Positions 1 through 9,634 are shown, numbered from the stretch's first letter. The stretch is 19,502 nt of DNA from UBA5342 sp965662645 (GCA_965662645.1 CBFIII010000066.1:1-19502); one strand, 5' to 3'. The notes: generated from the sequence alone by a model not told the origin. Made by a program: numbers and translations.

Positions 1-1787
1 ATATAGCTGATAGTATTCAATTGCTTCCTAAACGATTTGCCACAGTCAAAGACAATGGCGAGTTGTCAGTTCAAAGTATTACGGAACCTGTAAAAGGTCA
101 GCCTATCTTTAATTTTATGCAAAATAATGTGGGCGTTCCTTTGGTGAAAGTACCTATGAGAAAGGGCGATACCTTACGCATTCGTTTTGCTGAGATGCTA
201 AATCCTGATGGCACATTCCATAGAAAGAATTACCGTGGTGCTCGCTCAACCGATTACTATGTGGCAGCCCAAGATGGCATCATCGAATGGCGACCGAAAT
301 TCACCTTTCACGGTTATCAATTTATAGAGTTGAGTGGCTATGCTCCCGATGCCAAACCTCAAAAAGACTGGGTGACCGCCATAGTGCAGCATACTGATTT
401 CGAATTGAACGGGACGTTTTCGTCTTCTCACGAAAAATTAAACAAACTGCAAAGCAATATCAATTGGGGCTTACGAGGTAATTTTTTCGATGTTCCTACG
501 GATTGTCCTCAGCGCGATGAGCGATGGGGCTGGACAGGTGATGCACAGGTAATTGCACCAACAGCTATTTACAATGCTGATATGTATGCTTTTTGGGCTG
601 GCTATGCTCAGAGTTTACGCGAAGAACAACTGTCCAATGGTGTTATTCCACCTGTAGTGCCCAATTGCTTTGCAAACAATAAGGGCTATGCAGGATGGGG
701 CGATGTAGCCGTAGTGGTGCCTTGGGAAATCTATTTCAGAACGGGCGATATTCGTATGTTAGAAGACAATTATGAAATGATGACCGCTTGGTTAGATTAT
801 TATGCCTCCAGAACTGAGAATGGCCTTCCTCAAGCTGTTACTATTGGTGATTGGTTGCAACCTTTCCCTATACCGAAAGACGAATTCAGAAAGATGCGTG
901 GAGGCGATACTCCGGGTAGCTTGATTACAGCGGCCTACTATGCCTATACCGTTGAGCTTACCATGAAAAGTGCCGAAGCCCTAGGTAAAACGGAAGATGT
1001 GAAAAAGTATAAGGACTTACATAAAGTGCTTAAAACAGCTTTCGATGATAAGTTTTTCAACAAAGATGGTAGCGTAAAAGCAACCGTTGAAACACAAACA
1101 CAGTACCTAATGGCTTTACAATATGGCTTGTTATCGGACGATAAAGCACAAAAAGCTCAGGTGCATCTAAAACGATTTATTGGCGAATGCGATAATCACT
1201 TGCGTACGGGATTTTTGGGTACACCAATCTTGCCTTTCGCTCTGGATAAAATGGGTGAGGTGGATCTGATGTACACCATTCTTTTTCAAGAAACCTATCC
1301 TTCGTGGTTCCACTCCATCAATCAGGGGGCTACCACCACTTGGGAACGATGGGACAGTTATTCCAAAGAAACTGGGTTCAAAATCGAACCGATGAACTCG
1401 CTTAATCATTATGCTTATGGCGCTATTGGCCAATGGATGTACGAACGTATTGCTGGGCTAAAACCGCTTAAAGCTGGATATAAAGAAATAGGCATTCAAC
1501 CCATCCCTGGTGGACCACTCACTTCTGCCGAAGCCAGTTATAATAGCCCTTACGGTTTGGTAAGTTCTTCTTGGCAATTGGAAGGAAAGCAATTCACACT
1601 TTCAGTAATTGTACCGCCCAATACGAGTGCTAAAATTGCAGTTCCTGCTAACACTGCCGAACATTTGATGATGGATGGAAAATCGTTTCAAGAAAGTGCT
1701 CAAATAAAAATGGTGAAGCAAGATGAACGTGCTTTTTACTTGGATGCACAACCTGGTACTTTTGTGTTTGAAACGCAACTCAACTAA
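1..1787 (+). CDS. GH78 alpha-L-rhamnosidase, 5'-truncated by window edge
   Basis: An inverting glycosidase expected to remove terminal alpha-L-rhamnose from oligosaccharides in the periplasm. The frame is open to the first complete codon at 3, so the TTG at 21 is not a real start. About 594 residues are visible; family members are usually around 900, so the signal peptide and N-terminal sandwich domains lie upstream. In order one sees the end of the Bac_rhamnosid beta-sandwich (to about 330), the six-hairpin (alpha/alpha)6 catalytic barrel (about 400-1470) and the C-terminal beta-sandwich (to the stop). The GH78 signature DCPQRDERWGW is at 501-533, with a further Asp in WTGD at 540-542; these carry the catalytic acid and supporting carboxylates. 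The GDW motif (845-853 region) and TTWERW, with the late conserved Glu at 1344-1346, are also intact, so it looks active. The next gene starts 12 bases after the stop, indicating one operon. The family call is firm; the exact linkage is not readable. Confidence 0.94.
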   Translation, partial: IADSIQLLPKRFATVKDNGELSVQSITEPVKGQPIFNFMQNNVGVPLVKVPMRKGDTLRIRFAEMLNPDGTFHRKNYRGARSTDYYVAAQDGIIEWRPKFTFHGYQFIELSGYAPDAKPQKDWVTAIVQHTDFELNGTFSSSHEKLNKLQSNINWGLRGNFFDVPTDCPQRDERWGWTGDAQVIAPTAIYNADMYAFWAGYAQSLREEQLSNGVIPPVVPNCFANNKGYAGWGDVAVVVPWEIYFRTGDIRMLEDNYEMMTAWLDYYASRTENGLPQAVTIGDWLQPFPIPKDEFRKMRGGDTPGSLITAAYYAYTVELTMKSAEALGKTEDVKKYKDLHKVLKTAFDDKFFNKDGSVKATVETQTQYLMALQYGLLSDDKAQKAQVHLKRFIGECDNHLRTGFLGTPILPFALDKMGEVDLMYTILFQETYPSWFHSINQGATTTWERWDSYSKETGFKIEPMNSLNHYAYGAIGQWMYERIAGLKPLKAGYKEIGIQPIPGGPLTSAEASYNSPYGLVSSSWQLEGKQFTLSVIVPPNTSAKIAVPANTAEHLMMDGKSFQESAQIKMVKQDERAFYLDAQPGTFVFETQLN

Positions 1788-1799
1788 AAACTATTAATA

Positions 1800-2564
1800 A
1801 TGAAAACGAAAAAAACAACACTAAACCTTTTTATACTGCTAATAATCAGCATTGCTCATTTTGGCTGTCAATCTTCAAATAATGATGGCTTTGTGCAAAT
1901 ATTTGATGGGAAAACCCTAGAAGGATGGAATGGAGATCCTACCTATTGGACAGTCGAAAATGGCTCTCTAGTAGGCACTGTGACGCCCGAAACCATCTTA
2001 AAGAATAACACTTTTATCGTGTGGCAAGGGGGACAGCCCCAAGATTTTGAACTCAAACTAGACTACCGTATTTCAGAATCTGGGAACAGTGGTATCAATT
2101 ACCGAAGTACTTATCTCGAAAATAGACCTCACGCCTTGCGTGGCTATCAGTGTGATATCGATGGCTTGAATAAATATACGGGGCAGAATTATGAAGAGAA
2201 AAAGCGTACCACTCTAGCTTATAGAGGTGAGAAGGTGATGTTAACAACACCTACAGATTCATCTGTAATGGAAAATATTCGTAGCAATGTGCAAAAGAAT
2301 TGTTGGCAAACGAGAGAGGTGCTTGAGTCTTTAGGTGAAAAAGAAGCCTTAAGGGCTATGATTAAAGCCAATGATTGGAACCAAGTGCATTTGATTATAA
2401 AAGGTAATCGCTTATTGCATTATGTCAATGGCAGATTAATGAGTGATGTGACGGATAACGACGCCATGCACAGCATCATTAAAGGTTATATAGGTGTACA
2501 AGTGCACGTAGGTCCTCCGATGAAAGTCGAGTTCAAGAATATTAGATTGAAAGAAATTAAATAA
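1800..2564 (+). CDS. DUF1080 (3-keto-disaccharide hydrolase-like) lipoprotein
   Basis: A 254-residue lipoprotein of the DUF1080 family (Pfam 3keto-disac_hyd), a concanavalin-like beta-sandwich. The N-terminus is a lysine-rich start, a hydrophobic stretch and the lipobox HFGC with Cys23, followed by QSSNND, so it should be lipid-anchored after signal peptidase II cleavage. Family hallmarks are FDGKTLEGWNG near residue 35, the DYRISESGNSGINYRS core near 88-103, the GYQCDIDG segment near 115-122, and a closing beta-strand region with GYIGVQVHVGPP. Some family members hydrolyse or eliminate glycosides oxidised at C3 by a partner dehydrogenase, while many others are only co-localised with glycosidases. 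No dehydrogenase is visible here. It lies 12 bases after the GH78 stop and 5 bases before the next start, so it is surely co-transcribed with the rhamnosidases. Its role on rhamnosides or uronides is inferred from this context only. Confidence 0.88.
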   Translation: MKTKKTTLNLFILLIISIAHFGCQSSNNDGFVQIFDGKTLEGWNGDPTYWTVENGSLVGTVTPETILKNNTFIVWQGGQPQDFELKLDYRISESGNSGINYRSTYLENRPHALRGYQCDIDGLNKYTGQNYEEKKRTTLAYRGEKVMLTTPTDSSVMENIRSNVQKNCWQTREVLESLGEKEALRAMIKANDWNQVHLIIKGNRLLHYVNGRLMSDVTDNDAMHSIIKGYIGVQVHVGPPMKVEFKNIRLKEIK

Positions 2565-2569
2565 TCAAA

Positions 2570-5500
2570 ATGAAACAGATCACAACTACATTTTTAGCCA
2601 TAATGATGGTCATCACAAGCTTTGCACAAGAAGCAAACACAGACATTTTAGGTCAAAATTTCAAAACCCCTCCTTCTGTGGCTAAGCCCATCACGTGGAT
2701 GCATGTGATGAGTGGAAATATGAGTAAGGAAGGGATGACCAAAGACCTCGAAGCCATTGCTGATGCTGGCATAGGCGGTGTGCTTTTGTTTAATGTGACC
2801 CACAACATACCTAATGGGCCAGTAGGCTTTAATTCGCCAGAAGACATTGCAATGAAAGCGTTTACAGCCGCAGAGTGCGAGCGTTTAGGTTTGAATTTTG
2901 GTATTCACAACTGCGATGGATGGACGTCAAGTGGTGGTCCTTGGGTGCCTGTAGAGAATTCTATGATGCAAGTGGTACACCGTGAAGTGATAGTGGATGG
3001 TGGTGAGGTAGATCTATTTCTTCCAGGGCCTTCCAAATGTGGTGGCTTTTATAAGGATATTGCTGTGTTGGCTTACCCTGCATTAGATACTGAAATTAAA
3101 GATGCCGAAGCCAATCCTATAATAACCGCTTCGACATCTGATTTTGATGTTAATATTGCAAGCAATGGTAAAATAGACGAACTATCTGAATTAAGGGTTG
3201 AGAAAGATGAACAATCTTGGATACAATGGGATTTTGGTAAAGCTTATACCGTACGCTCTTTTTTACTAAAATCAGAGAACCAACGTACAAAAAATGCCGT
3301 TTTTACCCTAGAGTATTCTAACGATGGCAAGGTGTTTACTAAGTTGAAAGATTTGCATATCAATCGTCTCGGTAAGTATTTTTATAATATAGATGAAAGT
3401 TTTGAAGGCGTTACTGCACGCTATTTTCGCTTTGTGACAAATTTCGCTTTGGATGTAGCAGAAATCAATTTAAGTGCCATGTACCGTTATAATGACATGA
3501 CCTCTCGTACGAGCATTTATCGTAGAAATAATGGTGGGTTATCGAAACTAAAACACCCTGGTGATGATTTGATAATCAATAGAGAAAGTGTTTTGAACCT
3601 GACTGATAAAGTGGATGAAAAAGGTCAGCTGAAGACCTCCTTACCTGAAGGGAAATGGACCCTAATGCGTGTGGGATACACCACCACTAAGGCTATTAAC
3701 GATCCAGCTTCTATCGGCGGTACGGGTTATGAGGTGGATAAGTTTAGCCGCGAAGCCTTTAAGTCATTTTATGATGGCTATGTGAGCCGCGTCATCGGTG
3801 CTTCTAAAGCTATTTCTCCCAATGCTATGCAATGGGTGGAGATCGATAGTTACGAAGTGGGAAGCCAAAACTGGACTGATGGCTATGAAATGCTGTTTAA
3901 TCAAGCGTTGGGCTACGATATTGTCAATTTTCTACCTCTTTATGCTGGTCGTTTTGTTGATGATGCCGAAACTACCGAACGTGTGCTTTGGGACATCCGA
4001 AATTTTAATAGTCAGTTGATGACGGAAAACTACTTCGACTACTTTACCGAACTGTGTCATGAGGATGGTATGAAGAGTTATGTAGAACCTTATGGTAATG
4101 CCGCCTTCAATACGCTAGATGCTGCCCGTGCTTGTGATATTCCTATGGGTGAATTTCACGCCAGTGGTAAGTTGATGACCGACCAAGCAGTTTCGGCTGG
4201 GCACATTTATGGTAAGAATATTATTTCGGCCGAAGCCTTTACCTCTGGTTCTGGCGATAATTTTAAAGGACATCCTGGCAAGTATAAAGTAACGGGTGAT
4301 ATTGCTTGGAGTGTGGGGGTTAACGAGATTTGTTTTCACCGTTTTGCCCATCAAGCCAATACCAACGTGACCCCTGGAATGACGATGAGTGGCTTTGGTT
4401 CTAACATTGATCGTACACAAACGTGGTGGGAAAATGCCGGAAAAGAATGGTTCAAATACATTGCACGAGGACAGTATTTGTTACGCCAAGGTGTTCCTGT
4501 TGCTGATATACTAGCCTTCGTGGGGGATGGATCACCTAATACCACCGTTTCACGCAGGGGATTAAGAGACTTGCCTACTTCTATTAATTACGATTGTACC
4601 AATTTCGATGTGCTTCAGAACCGCATTTCTGTGGTAGATGGTAAATTAGTATTGCCCGAAGGCACAAGCTATGATGCCTTGTATCTGAATAATTCTAGAG
4701 AAATTCACCTGAGTACTTTGAAGCGTTTGGGAGAATTGGCAGATCAAGGCGTTATTATTATTGGTAATAAACCAGGTAGTATTGGTGGTTTTGCTCCTAC
4801 CGAGGCAGATAAAGTGGCCTTTGCACAATTGGCTGATGAAATATGGGCCAAACCAACGACTGTGACTGATGTCAATTGGGAAAAGATATACAACAACTTT
4901 GACCTCGCCCTAGATTTAGTGATAAAAGATGGCGAGGATATCAATTACGTGCACCGTAAAACAGCGACAGAAGATATTTATTTCTTTTATAATCCAAAGA
5001 AAGAGGCACACACGTATGAATGTACTTTTAATGTAGAGGGGAAAGTGCCTGAGTTTTTTGACCCAATGACTGGCGAAGTAAGCCCTCTGGGGGCCTTTGA
5101 ATCGATTAACGGACAAACCAAGGTGGCTGTTCCTATGACTGCCGAAGGTTCTGGTTTTATTGTGTTTCGGAAATCGTCAGAAGGGTTAAAGTCTGTTAAA
5201 GTTTTCAATGCGCTTAGCCAGTCTGATCTTGCATTTAGTTTGGATGAAAATAATGGGCTTAGCGTAAAAGGAACTAAAAACGGCAGTTATGCTGTTGCTT
5301 TATCCGATGGCAGTAAGCAACAAGTGGAACTAACGAACATTCCAGAGTCCATAACTCTAGAAGGCGACTGGGACGTTACTTTTACCTCTACAAAATCAGG
5401 TGACCTGAATTTTACTTTCCCTACGCTGATAGACTGGACAAGTCACGATAGGGAAGAGGTGAAATACTATTCGGGAACTGCCATTTATAGCCAAACGTTT

Positions 5501-5965
5501 AAAGTGTCAAAAAAGCAATTAAGTCCAGAGAACAACGTTAAACTAGATCTGGGTGAAGTGAAAGAGATTGCCCGTGTGATTTTGAATGGTAAAGATTTAG
5601 GCGTGCTATGGAAAGCACCACACACTGTGGACATTACTTCGGCATTAGTAGCGGGCAAAAACGACCTGCGCATAGAAGTGACCAATCAGTGGACCAACCG
5701 TATGATTGGCGATGAGAACTTTCCTAACCTTACAGGCTATGATATTCGTCCTCAGATTAATAAGATTCACCCTGCTAGGGACCCACATTTATCTCTCATC
5801 AACCGTCACAAAATGGTGGATTGGTACATTAATAACGAGCCAGCTCCGCTAGGTGAGCGCTCCACCTTCTGTACTTATCCTTTTTATGACAAAGGGGATC
5901 AGTTACTACCTGCAGGATTATTGGGACCAGTGAAAATAAATGCATCTCAAATAGTAGTAAAATAG
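2570..5965 (+). CDS. GH106 alpha-L-rhamnosidase with F5/8C-like insert
   Basis: A 1131-residue exported protein of the GH106 family (Glyco_hydro_106), calcium-dependent inverting alpha-L-rhamnosidases. The signal peptide ends around SFAQ (residue 20); there is no lipobox and no T9SS tail, so it should be periplasmic. The catalytic (beta/alpha)8 part starts with TWMHVMSGNMSKEGM and continues with NCDGWTSSGGPW. Conserved acidic sites are Glu429 in DSYE, Glu528 in MGEFHA and Glu555 in SAEAFT. Their spacing of 99 and 126 is close to what I recall for Glu461, Glu561 and Glu593 of BT0986, which include the catalytic pair and a calcium ligand. Residues about 190-305 form a discoidin-like (F5/8C) beta-sandwich insert missing from the next gene. 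The C-terminus (about 920-1075) is a GH2-type sugar-binding sandwich with LDLGEVKEIARVILNGKDLG. It begins 5 bases after the DUF1080 gene. Family confident, substrate inferred. Confidence 0.92.
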   Translation: MKQITTTFLAIMMVITSFAQEANTDILGQNFKTPPSVAKPITWMHVMSGNMSKEGMTKDLEAIADAGIGGVLLFNVTHNIPNGPVGFNSPEDIAMKAFTAAECERLGLNFGIHNCDGWTSSGGPWVPVENSMMQVVHREVIVDGGEVDLFLPGPSKCGGFYKDIAVLAYPALDTEIKDAEANPIITASTSDFDVNIASNGKIDELSELRVEKDEQSWIQWDFGKAYTVRSFLLKSENQRTKNAVFTLEYSNDGKVFTKLKDLHINRLGKYFYNIDESFEGVTARYFRFVTNFALDVAEINLSAMYRYNDMTSRTSIYRRNNGGLSKLKHPGDDLIINRESVLNLTDKVDEKGQLKTSLPEGKWTLMRVGYTTTKAINDPASIGGTGYEVDKFSREAFKSFYDGYVSRVIGASKAISPNAMQWVEIDSYEVGSQNWTDGYEMLFNQALGYDIVNFLPLYAGRFVDDAETTERVLWDIRNFNSQLMTENYFDYFTELCHEDGMKSYVEPYGNAAFNTLDAARACDIPMGEFHASGKLMTDQAVSAGHIYGKNIISAEAFTSGSGDNFKGHPGKYKVTGDIAWSVGVNEICFHRFAHQANTNVTPGMTMSGFGSNIDRTQTWWENAGKEWFKYIARGQYLLRQGVPVADILAFVGDGSPNTTVSRRGLRDLPTSINYDCTNFDVLQNRISVVDGKLVLPEGTSYDALYLNNSREIHLSTLKRLGELADQGVIIIGNKPGSIGGFAPTEADKVAFAQLADEIWAKPTTVTDVNWEKIYNNFDLALDLVIKDGEDINYVHRKTATEDIYFFYNPKKEAHTYECTFNVEGKVPEFFDPMTGEVSPLGAFESINGQTKVAVPMTAEGSGFIVFRKSSEGLKSVKVFNALSQSDLAFSLDENNGLSVKGTKNGSYAVALSDGSKQQVELTNIPESITLEGDWDVTFTSTKSGDLNFTFPTLIDWTSHDREEVKYYSGTAIYSQTFKVSKKQLSPENNVKLDLGEVKEIARVILNGKDLGVLWKAPHTVDITSALVAGKNDLRIEVTNQWTNRMIGDENFPNLTGYDIRPQINKIHPARDPHLSLINRHKMVDWYINNEPAPLGERSTFCTYPFYDKGDQLLPAGLLGPVKINASQIVVK

Positions 5966-6014
5966 ACTGTCAATTCCTTTATGGAACGAGTAAAACACGG
6001 ATAAATCAAAGAAA

Positions 6015-9000
6015 ATGAAAAGAATAGTTCTGTTAATTATAACGACTTACATAAGTTTAACCACTTTTTGTCAACTTCAAAGTACAGATGACTTAGCTCA
6101 ACGTTTCAAAAACCCACCGCCATCAGCCAAAGCACGTACGTGGTGGCACTGGATGAATGGCAACGTGAGCAAAGAAGGCATCACGGCCGATTTGGAGGCT
6201 ATGAAGAATGTGGGCATACAAGAGGCTCAGCTCTTTAATGCTAGCTTGGGTGAACTGCAGGGATCTGCTACTTATCTAAGTGACGAATGGTTGGATTTAT
6301 TGGAGTTTGCAGCGCTTGAAGCTCAGCGTTTGGATCTTGAATTGGCTTTTCATAATGGCCCGGGTTGGTCGTCGAGCGGTGGTCCTTGGATTACGCCTGA
6401 ATACGCCATGCAAGTGCTTACCTTTAGTGAAGTCGATCTCAAAGGTGGTCAAGCATTTTCTGATGTTTTACCTCAGCCCGCGACACATTTAAACTATTAC
6501 AAGGATATAGCCGTAGTGGCATTTCCGAAACCCAAAAGTGACGAGCGCATCGACGATTTAGATTTCAAAAATCTGTCGAATAGAATACGTAATCATTTGG
6601 CGCCAGATGATAAAGCTATCCCTGCGTCAGCTTTGATTAAACAAGCTGATATTATTGATCTGACGGATAAACTCTCAGCTGATGGACATTTAGAATGGGA
6701 GGTGCCTGCAGGAGACTGGGTTGTGTTGCGTATGGGACATACACTGACAGGCAAGAATAATGTGGCTGCACCTGATGGCGCCAAAGGTTTGGAGTGCGAT
6801 AAAATGAGTAAAGAGGCCGTAGATGTGTTTTGGAAATCTGGTATCAAGCCTATCATCGAAAAGTTAGGGCCTCTGGTAGGAGATGTGTTGACCAATTGCA
6901 TCATCGATAGTTACGAAGTAGGCGCGGCCAACTGGACACCTAATTTTGCAAAAGAGTTTAACAGACTTCGAGGTTACGATTATTCCTTATTTATACCTGC
7001 ACTAGCAGGATATTATGTCGAAAGTGGAGAGGTCTCAGAACGTTTTCTGTGGGATTTTCGCCGTACCGTTGGTGATTTGATGGCGGAGAATTACTACGCT
7101 TATTTTCGTGATAAATGCCACGAGCATAACATGATATTCTCTGTTGAGCCTTATTGGGGGCCTTTTGATAATATGCAAGTGGGGGCCACGGGTGATATTG
7201 TGATGTCCGAATTTTGGGGTGGTGAATTAGCCTTTTTCGATTCGCCTAAGTTTGTAGCTTCTATTGCCAATCTCAATGGTAGTCCAATTGTGGGAGCTGA
7301 GGCTTTTACTGATATGGGAGGATGGGCAAAGCACCCTGCTAACTGTAAAGCCATAGGCGATATGGCGTGGGCGCAAGGCATCAACCGTTTCATTTTTCAT
7401 ACCTATGTCCATCAACCTTATGATGCTGCTCCTGGATTAACCCTAGGGCCTCACGGTCTTGATTTTAACCGTTTGAATACTTGGTGGAACCAGGGTGAAG
7501 CCTTTTTGGATTATGTAGCTAGAGGTCAGTTTCTTCTTCAGGAAGGTCAGAGTTTTTCTGATGTCTTGGTGTTTACTGGAGAAGCATCGCCCAACGACGG
7601 GTTATTGATGCCTGAGTTAAAAGACTTGGGTTATGATTATGATTTAATTGGTATTAATAAGATAGACCTATTAACCGTAGAGGCTGGGGTAATTTGTACA
7701 CCTGTTGGTGGAAAGTACCAAGCTCTAGTGTTACCCCATACGGCTTGGCTTACTCCAGAAACATTAGGCATCATAGAAAAGCTAGCTAAGTCTGGAGCCA
7801 AAATATATGGATCAAAACCTCAAAAATCGCCTAGCCTTAGAGATTATCCTCTTTGTGACCAACAAGTACAGGATATGGCAGAAGGATTATGGGGGGCTAA
7901 CTTGATTAAAACAGGTCTAGTTTTAGATGACCTGAAAAATGGCATACTTCCTCCCGATTTTTCTATCGAAGAAGGCAGCCGAGAGAACATCGATTATATT
8001 CACCGCAAGACAAAAGATGCTGATATCTATTTTGTGGCCAGTTCACGAAAAGAGAAGCGTGTAGAACGGTTCCAGTTTCGAGTGTCAGGCAAGCAACCTG
8101 AATTGTGGGATGCTAAAACAGGAGAAATAAGCCATGCTTCTGTATGGAAAGACAATGGTGATGGAACGACTAGTGTGCGTCTCCCTTTAGAGTCTGAAGG
8201 TTCTGTTTTTGTCATCTTCAGAAATGCCGTTGAAAACGAAAGTCATATTGAAAGCTTTACAACGGAACTACAAAAACCAAAAGCAAACAAACTTCCTGAT
8301 TTTAAAATTATAAAAGCAGAATACGGTACATTCTTACCCGATGGTGTGGTTGATGTGACCGAAATTCTGGTAAGTGCTATTCAAAACAATAAGCTAGAAA
8401 TAGAGGCCAATCGTGACCTTTGCTCTTGCGACCCTGCACCAGGGTATAAAAAGGAAATGCGTATAGAATACCAGATCGGTGACCTTGTTTTGGAAAAGAC
8501 AGCTAGGGAGAAAGAATCGATTAAGATTGATGCCAATGGACAAGGAGAGTTGAAAATTCTAAAAGCGGTATTCGGTAAATTCGAAAGAGGCGTTTCTGGG
8601 ATTCCTCCAAACAAGCCTGTTTATGATGTCACGGAAGAGGTGAACTCTTTAGTGGCATCTGGCGTATTAGAAATTCCTGTAGATGGCCGTTTTGTTGATG
8701 AACTAGTTGATAATAATAGAAAGAAAGCCCTACGATTGGTCTATTCCACACGTGGCGAGGAAAAAGTAGTGACGGTTTCTGAAGGAGGCATCATTAAACT
8801 TACTCAAGAATCTCCTGAACCCTACTTGTCATACAAAGATGGTAAAATGATGTGGTACAGCCCTTATGAAGGAGCTATGACCTATACCACAGCGCAAGGC
8901 AAAACAAAAACGGTAGAAGTGAAGTCTGTTCCCCAAGCTATAGAACTAAGTGGTGCGTGGCAGCTTGACTTTCCTGATAGCGAAGCGACATTTGACCAAT

Positions 9001-9485
9001 TGACGTCGTGGACAGAATCAACAGATGACCGTGTCCGCTACTTCTCGGGTACGGCTACTTATACCAAAGAGTTTACTTTGACCAAAGAAATGCTTAAAAA
9101 AGGGACTTCTTTGGAGCTCGACTTAGGCAGTGTAAAGGAATTAGCGGAAGTGATTGTGAATGGGCAGAATCTAGGCATTCTATGGAAAGCCCCTTTTAGG
9201 ATAAACATGGATGACGTCATTAAGGAGGGGAATAATACCCTCGAAGTAAGCGTGACCAATCTGTGGCCTAACCGCCTGATTGGCGACGAACAATTACCTC
9301 TAGATTATAAGCGCAGGGGGCCTAAACTTAAGGAATGGCCCCAATGGTTGATCAATAATACTGAACGCCCATCAAAGCGTACCACTTTGCCTGCTTTTAA
9401 ACATTGGAACAAAGATTCCGAGTTATTACCTTCAGGACTTTTGGGACCTGTGCGTATTGTGGCATTCAAAATTATAGAGTTGTAA
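6015..9485 (+). CDS. GH106 alpha-L-rhamnosidase with paired DVTE-repeat domains
   Basis: A 1156-residue paralogue of the preceding GH106 enzyme, 49 bases downstream with no terminator between, so probably in the same transcript. The N-terminus is a Sec signal peptide; Cys20 sits in TTFCQ, which does not fit a lipobox. Shared motifs include WWHWMNGNVSKEGI, HNGPGWSSSGGPW, Glu301 in DSYE, Glu399 in MSEFWG and Glu429 in GAEAFT, with spacing 98 and 128, so all presumed catalytic and calcium-binding carboxylates are present. It lacks the F5/8C-like insert of its neighbour. Instead, residues about 763-845 and 846-932 are two homologous units (I.KA.YG.F ... DVTE.L ... L.I ... DP or DN ... K ... Y), resembling the DUF3395-type fold, placed before the terminal sugar-binding sandwich (SGAWQLDF, LDLGSVKELAEVIVNGQNLG). 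No T9SS tail, so periplasmic. The different accessory domains suggest it acts on a different rhamnoside from its neighbour; that is inference. Confidence 0.92.
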   Translation: MKRIVLLIITTYISLTTFCQLQSTDDLAQRFKNPPPSAKARTWWHWMNGNVSKEGITADLEAMKNVGIQEAQLFNASLGELQGSATYLSDEWLDLLEFAALEAQRLDLELAFHNGPGWSSSGGPWITPEYAMQVLTFSEVDLKGGQAFSDVLPQPATHLNYYKDIAVVAFPKPKSDERIDDLDFKNLSNRIRNHLAPDDKAIPASALIKQADIIDLTDKLSADGHLEWEVPAGDWVVLRMGHTLTGKNNVAAPDGAKGLECDKMSKEAVDVFWKSGIKPIIEKLGPLVGDVLTNCIIDSYEVGAANWTPNFAKEFNRLRGYDYSLFIPALAGYYVESGEVSERFLWDFRRTVGDLMAENYYAYFRDKCHEHNMIFSVEPYWGPFDNMQVGATGDIVMSEFWGGELAFFDSPKFVASIANLNGSPIVGAEAFTDMGGWAKHPANCKAIGDMAWAQGINRFIFHTYVHQPYDAAPGLTLGPHGLDFNRLNTWWNQGEAFLDYVARGQFLLQEGQSFSDVLVFTGEASPNDGLLMPELKDLGYDYDLIGINKIDLLTVEAGVICTPVGGKYQALVLPHTAWLTPETLGIIEKLAKSGAKIYGSKPQKSPSLRDYPLCDQQVQDMAEGLWGANLIKTGLVLDDLKNGILPPDFSIEEGSRENIDYIHRKTKDADIYFVASSRKEKRVERFQFRVSGKQPELWDAKTGEISHASVWKDNGDGTTSVRLPLESEGSVFVIFRNAVENESHIESFTTELQKPKANKLPDFKIIKAEYGTFLPDGVVDVTEILVSAIQNNKLEIEANRDLCSCDPAPGYKKEMRIEYQIGDLVLEKTAREKESIKIDANGQGELKILKAVFGKFERGVSGIPPNKPVYDVTEEVNSLVASGVLEIPVDGRFVDELVDNNRKKALRLVYSTRGEEKVVTVSEGGIIKLTQESPEPYLSYKDGKMMWYSPYEGAMTYTTAQGKTKTVEVKSVPQAIELSGAWQLDFPDSEATFDQLTSWTESTDDRVRYFSGTATYTKEFTLTKEMLKKGTSLELDLGSVKELAEVIVNGQNLGILWKAPFRINMDDVIKEGNNTLEVSVTNLWPNRLIGDEQLPLDYKRRGPKLKEWPQWLINNTERPSKRTTLPAFKHWNKDSELLPSGLLGPVRIVAFKIIEL

Positions 9486-9512
9486 TGGTATTACATTCAA
9501 GTCTAATAATGA

Positions 9513-9535
9513 TATTTTAAAAGTAATTTAAAATA
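9513..9535 (+). other. AT-only inverted repeat after the GH106 gene
   Basis: TATTTTAAA and TTTAAAATA form a perfect 9-base stem with a 5-base loop, starting 27 bases after the stop codon of the second GH106 gene. Having no G:C pairs and no following T-run, it is a weak terminator at best; it may protect the 3' end of the mRNA or be chance in AT-rich DNA. Confidence 0.35.
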
Positions 9536-9591
9536 CTAGTAACTATTCAGTGTGAATAATTAATGAGTATGATCATAATAACAGCAGGTTA

Positions 9592-9606
9592 TAGGACGCA
9601 GTCCTA
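9592..9606 (+). other. Perfect 6-base stem-loop TAGGAC-gca-GTCCTA
   Basis: A compact perfect hairpin with a three-base loop, about 40 bases before the first structured repeat copy. It is not followed by a T-run, so it is not a classical terminator. It may be the 5' boundary of the repeat element that follows. Confidence 0.4.
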
Positions 9607-9634
9607 AACGAGTAACAAGAGCGTTGGCCTTGCA

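Noticed and set aside
21..23. TTG as the start codon of the first GH78 gene
   Set aside because: The frame is open to the window edge and the protein begins inside a conserved domain with no signal peptide; it is a truncated gene.
6015..6080. Possible lipobox (TTFC) in the second GH106 protein
   Set aside because: The residue before Cys is Phe, which does not fit the usual Gly/Ala/Ser; an ordinary signal peptidase I site is more likely.
6593..6904. 103-codon minus-strand frame inside the second GH106 gene (and a similar one at 4115-4420 in the first)
   Set aside because: Both are shadows of well-supported coding sequence.
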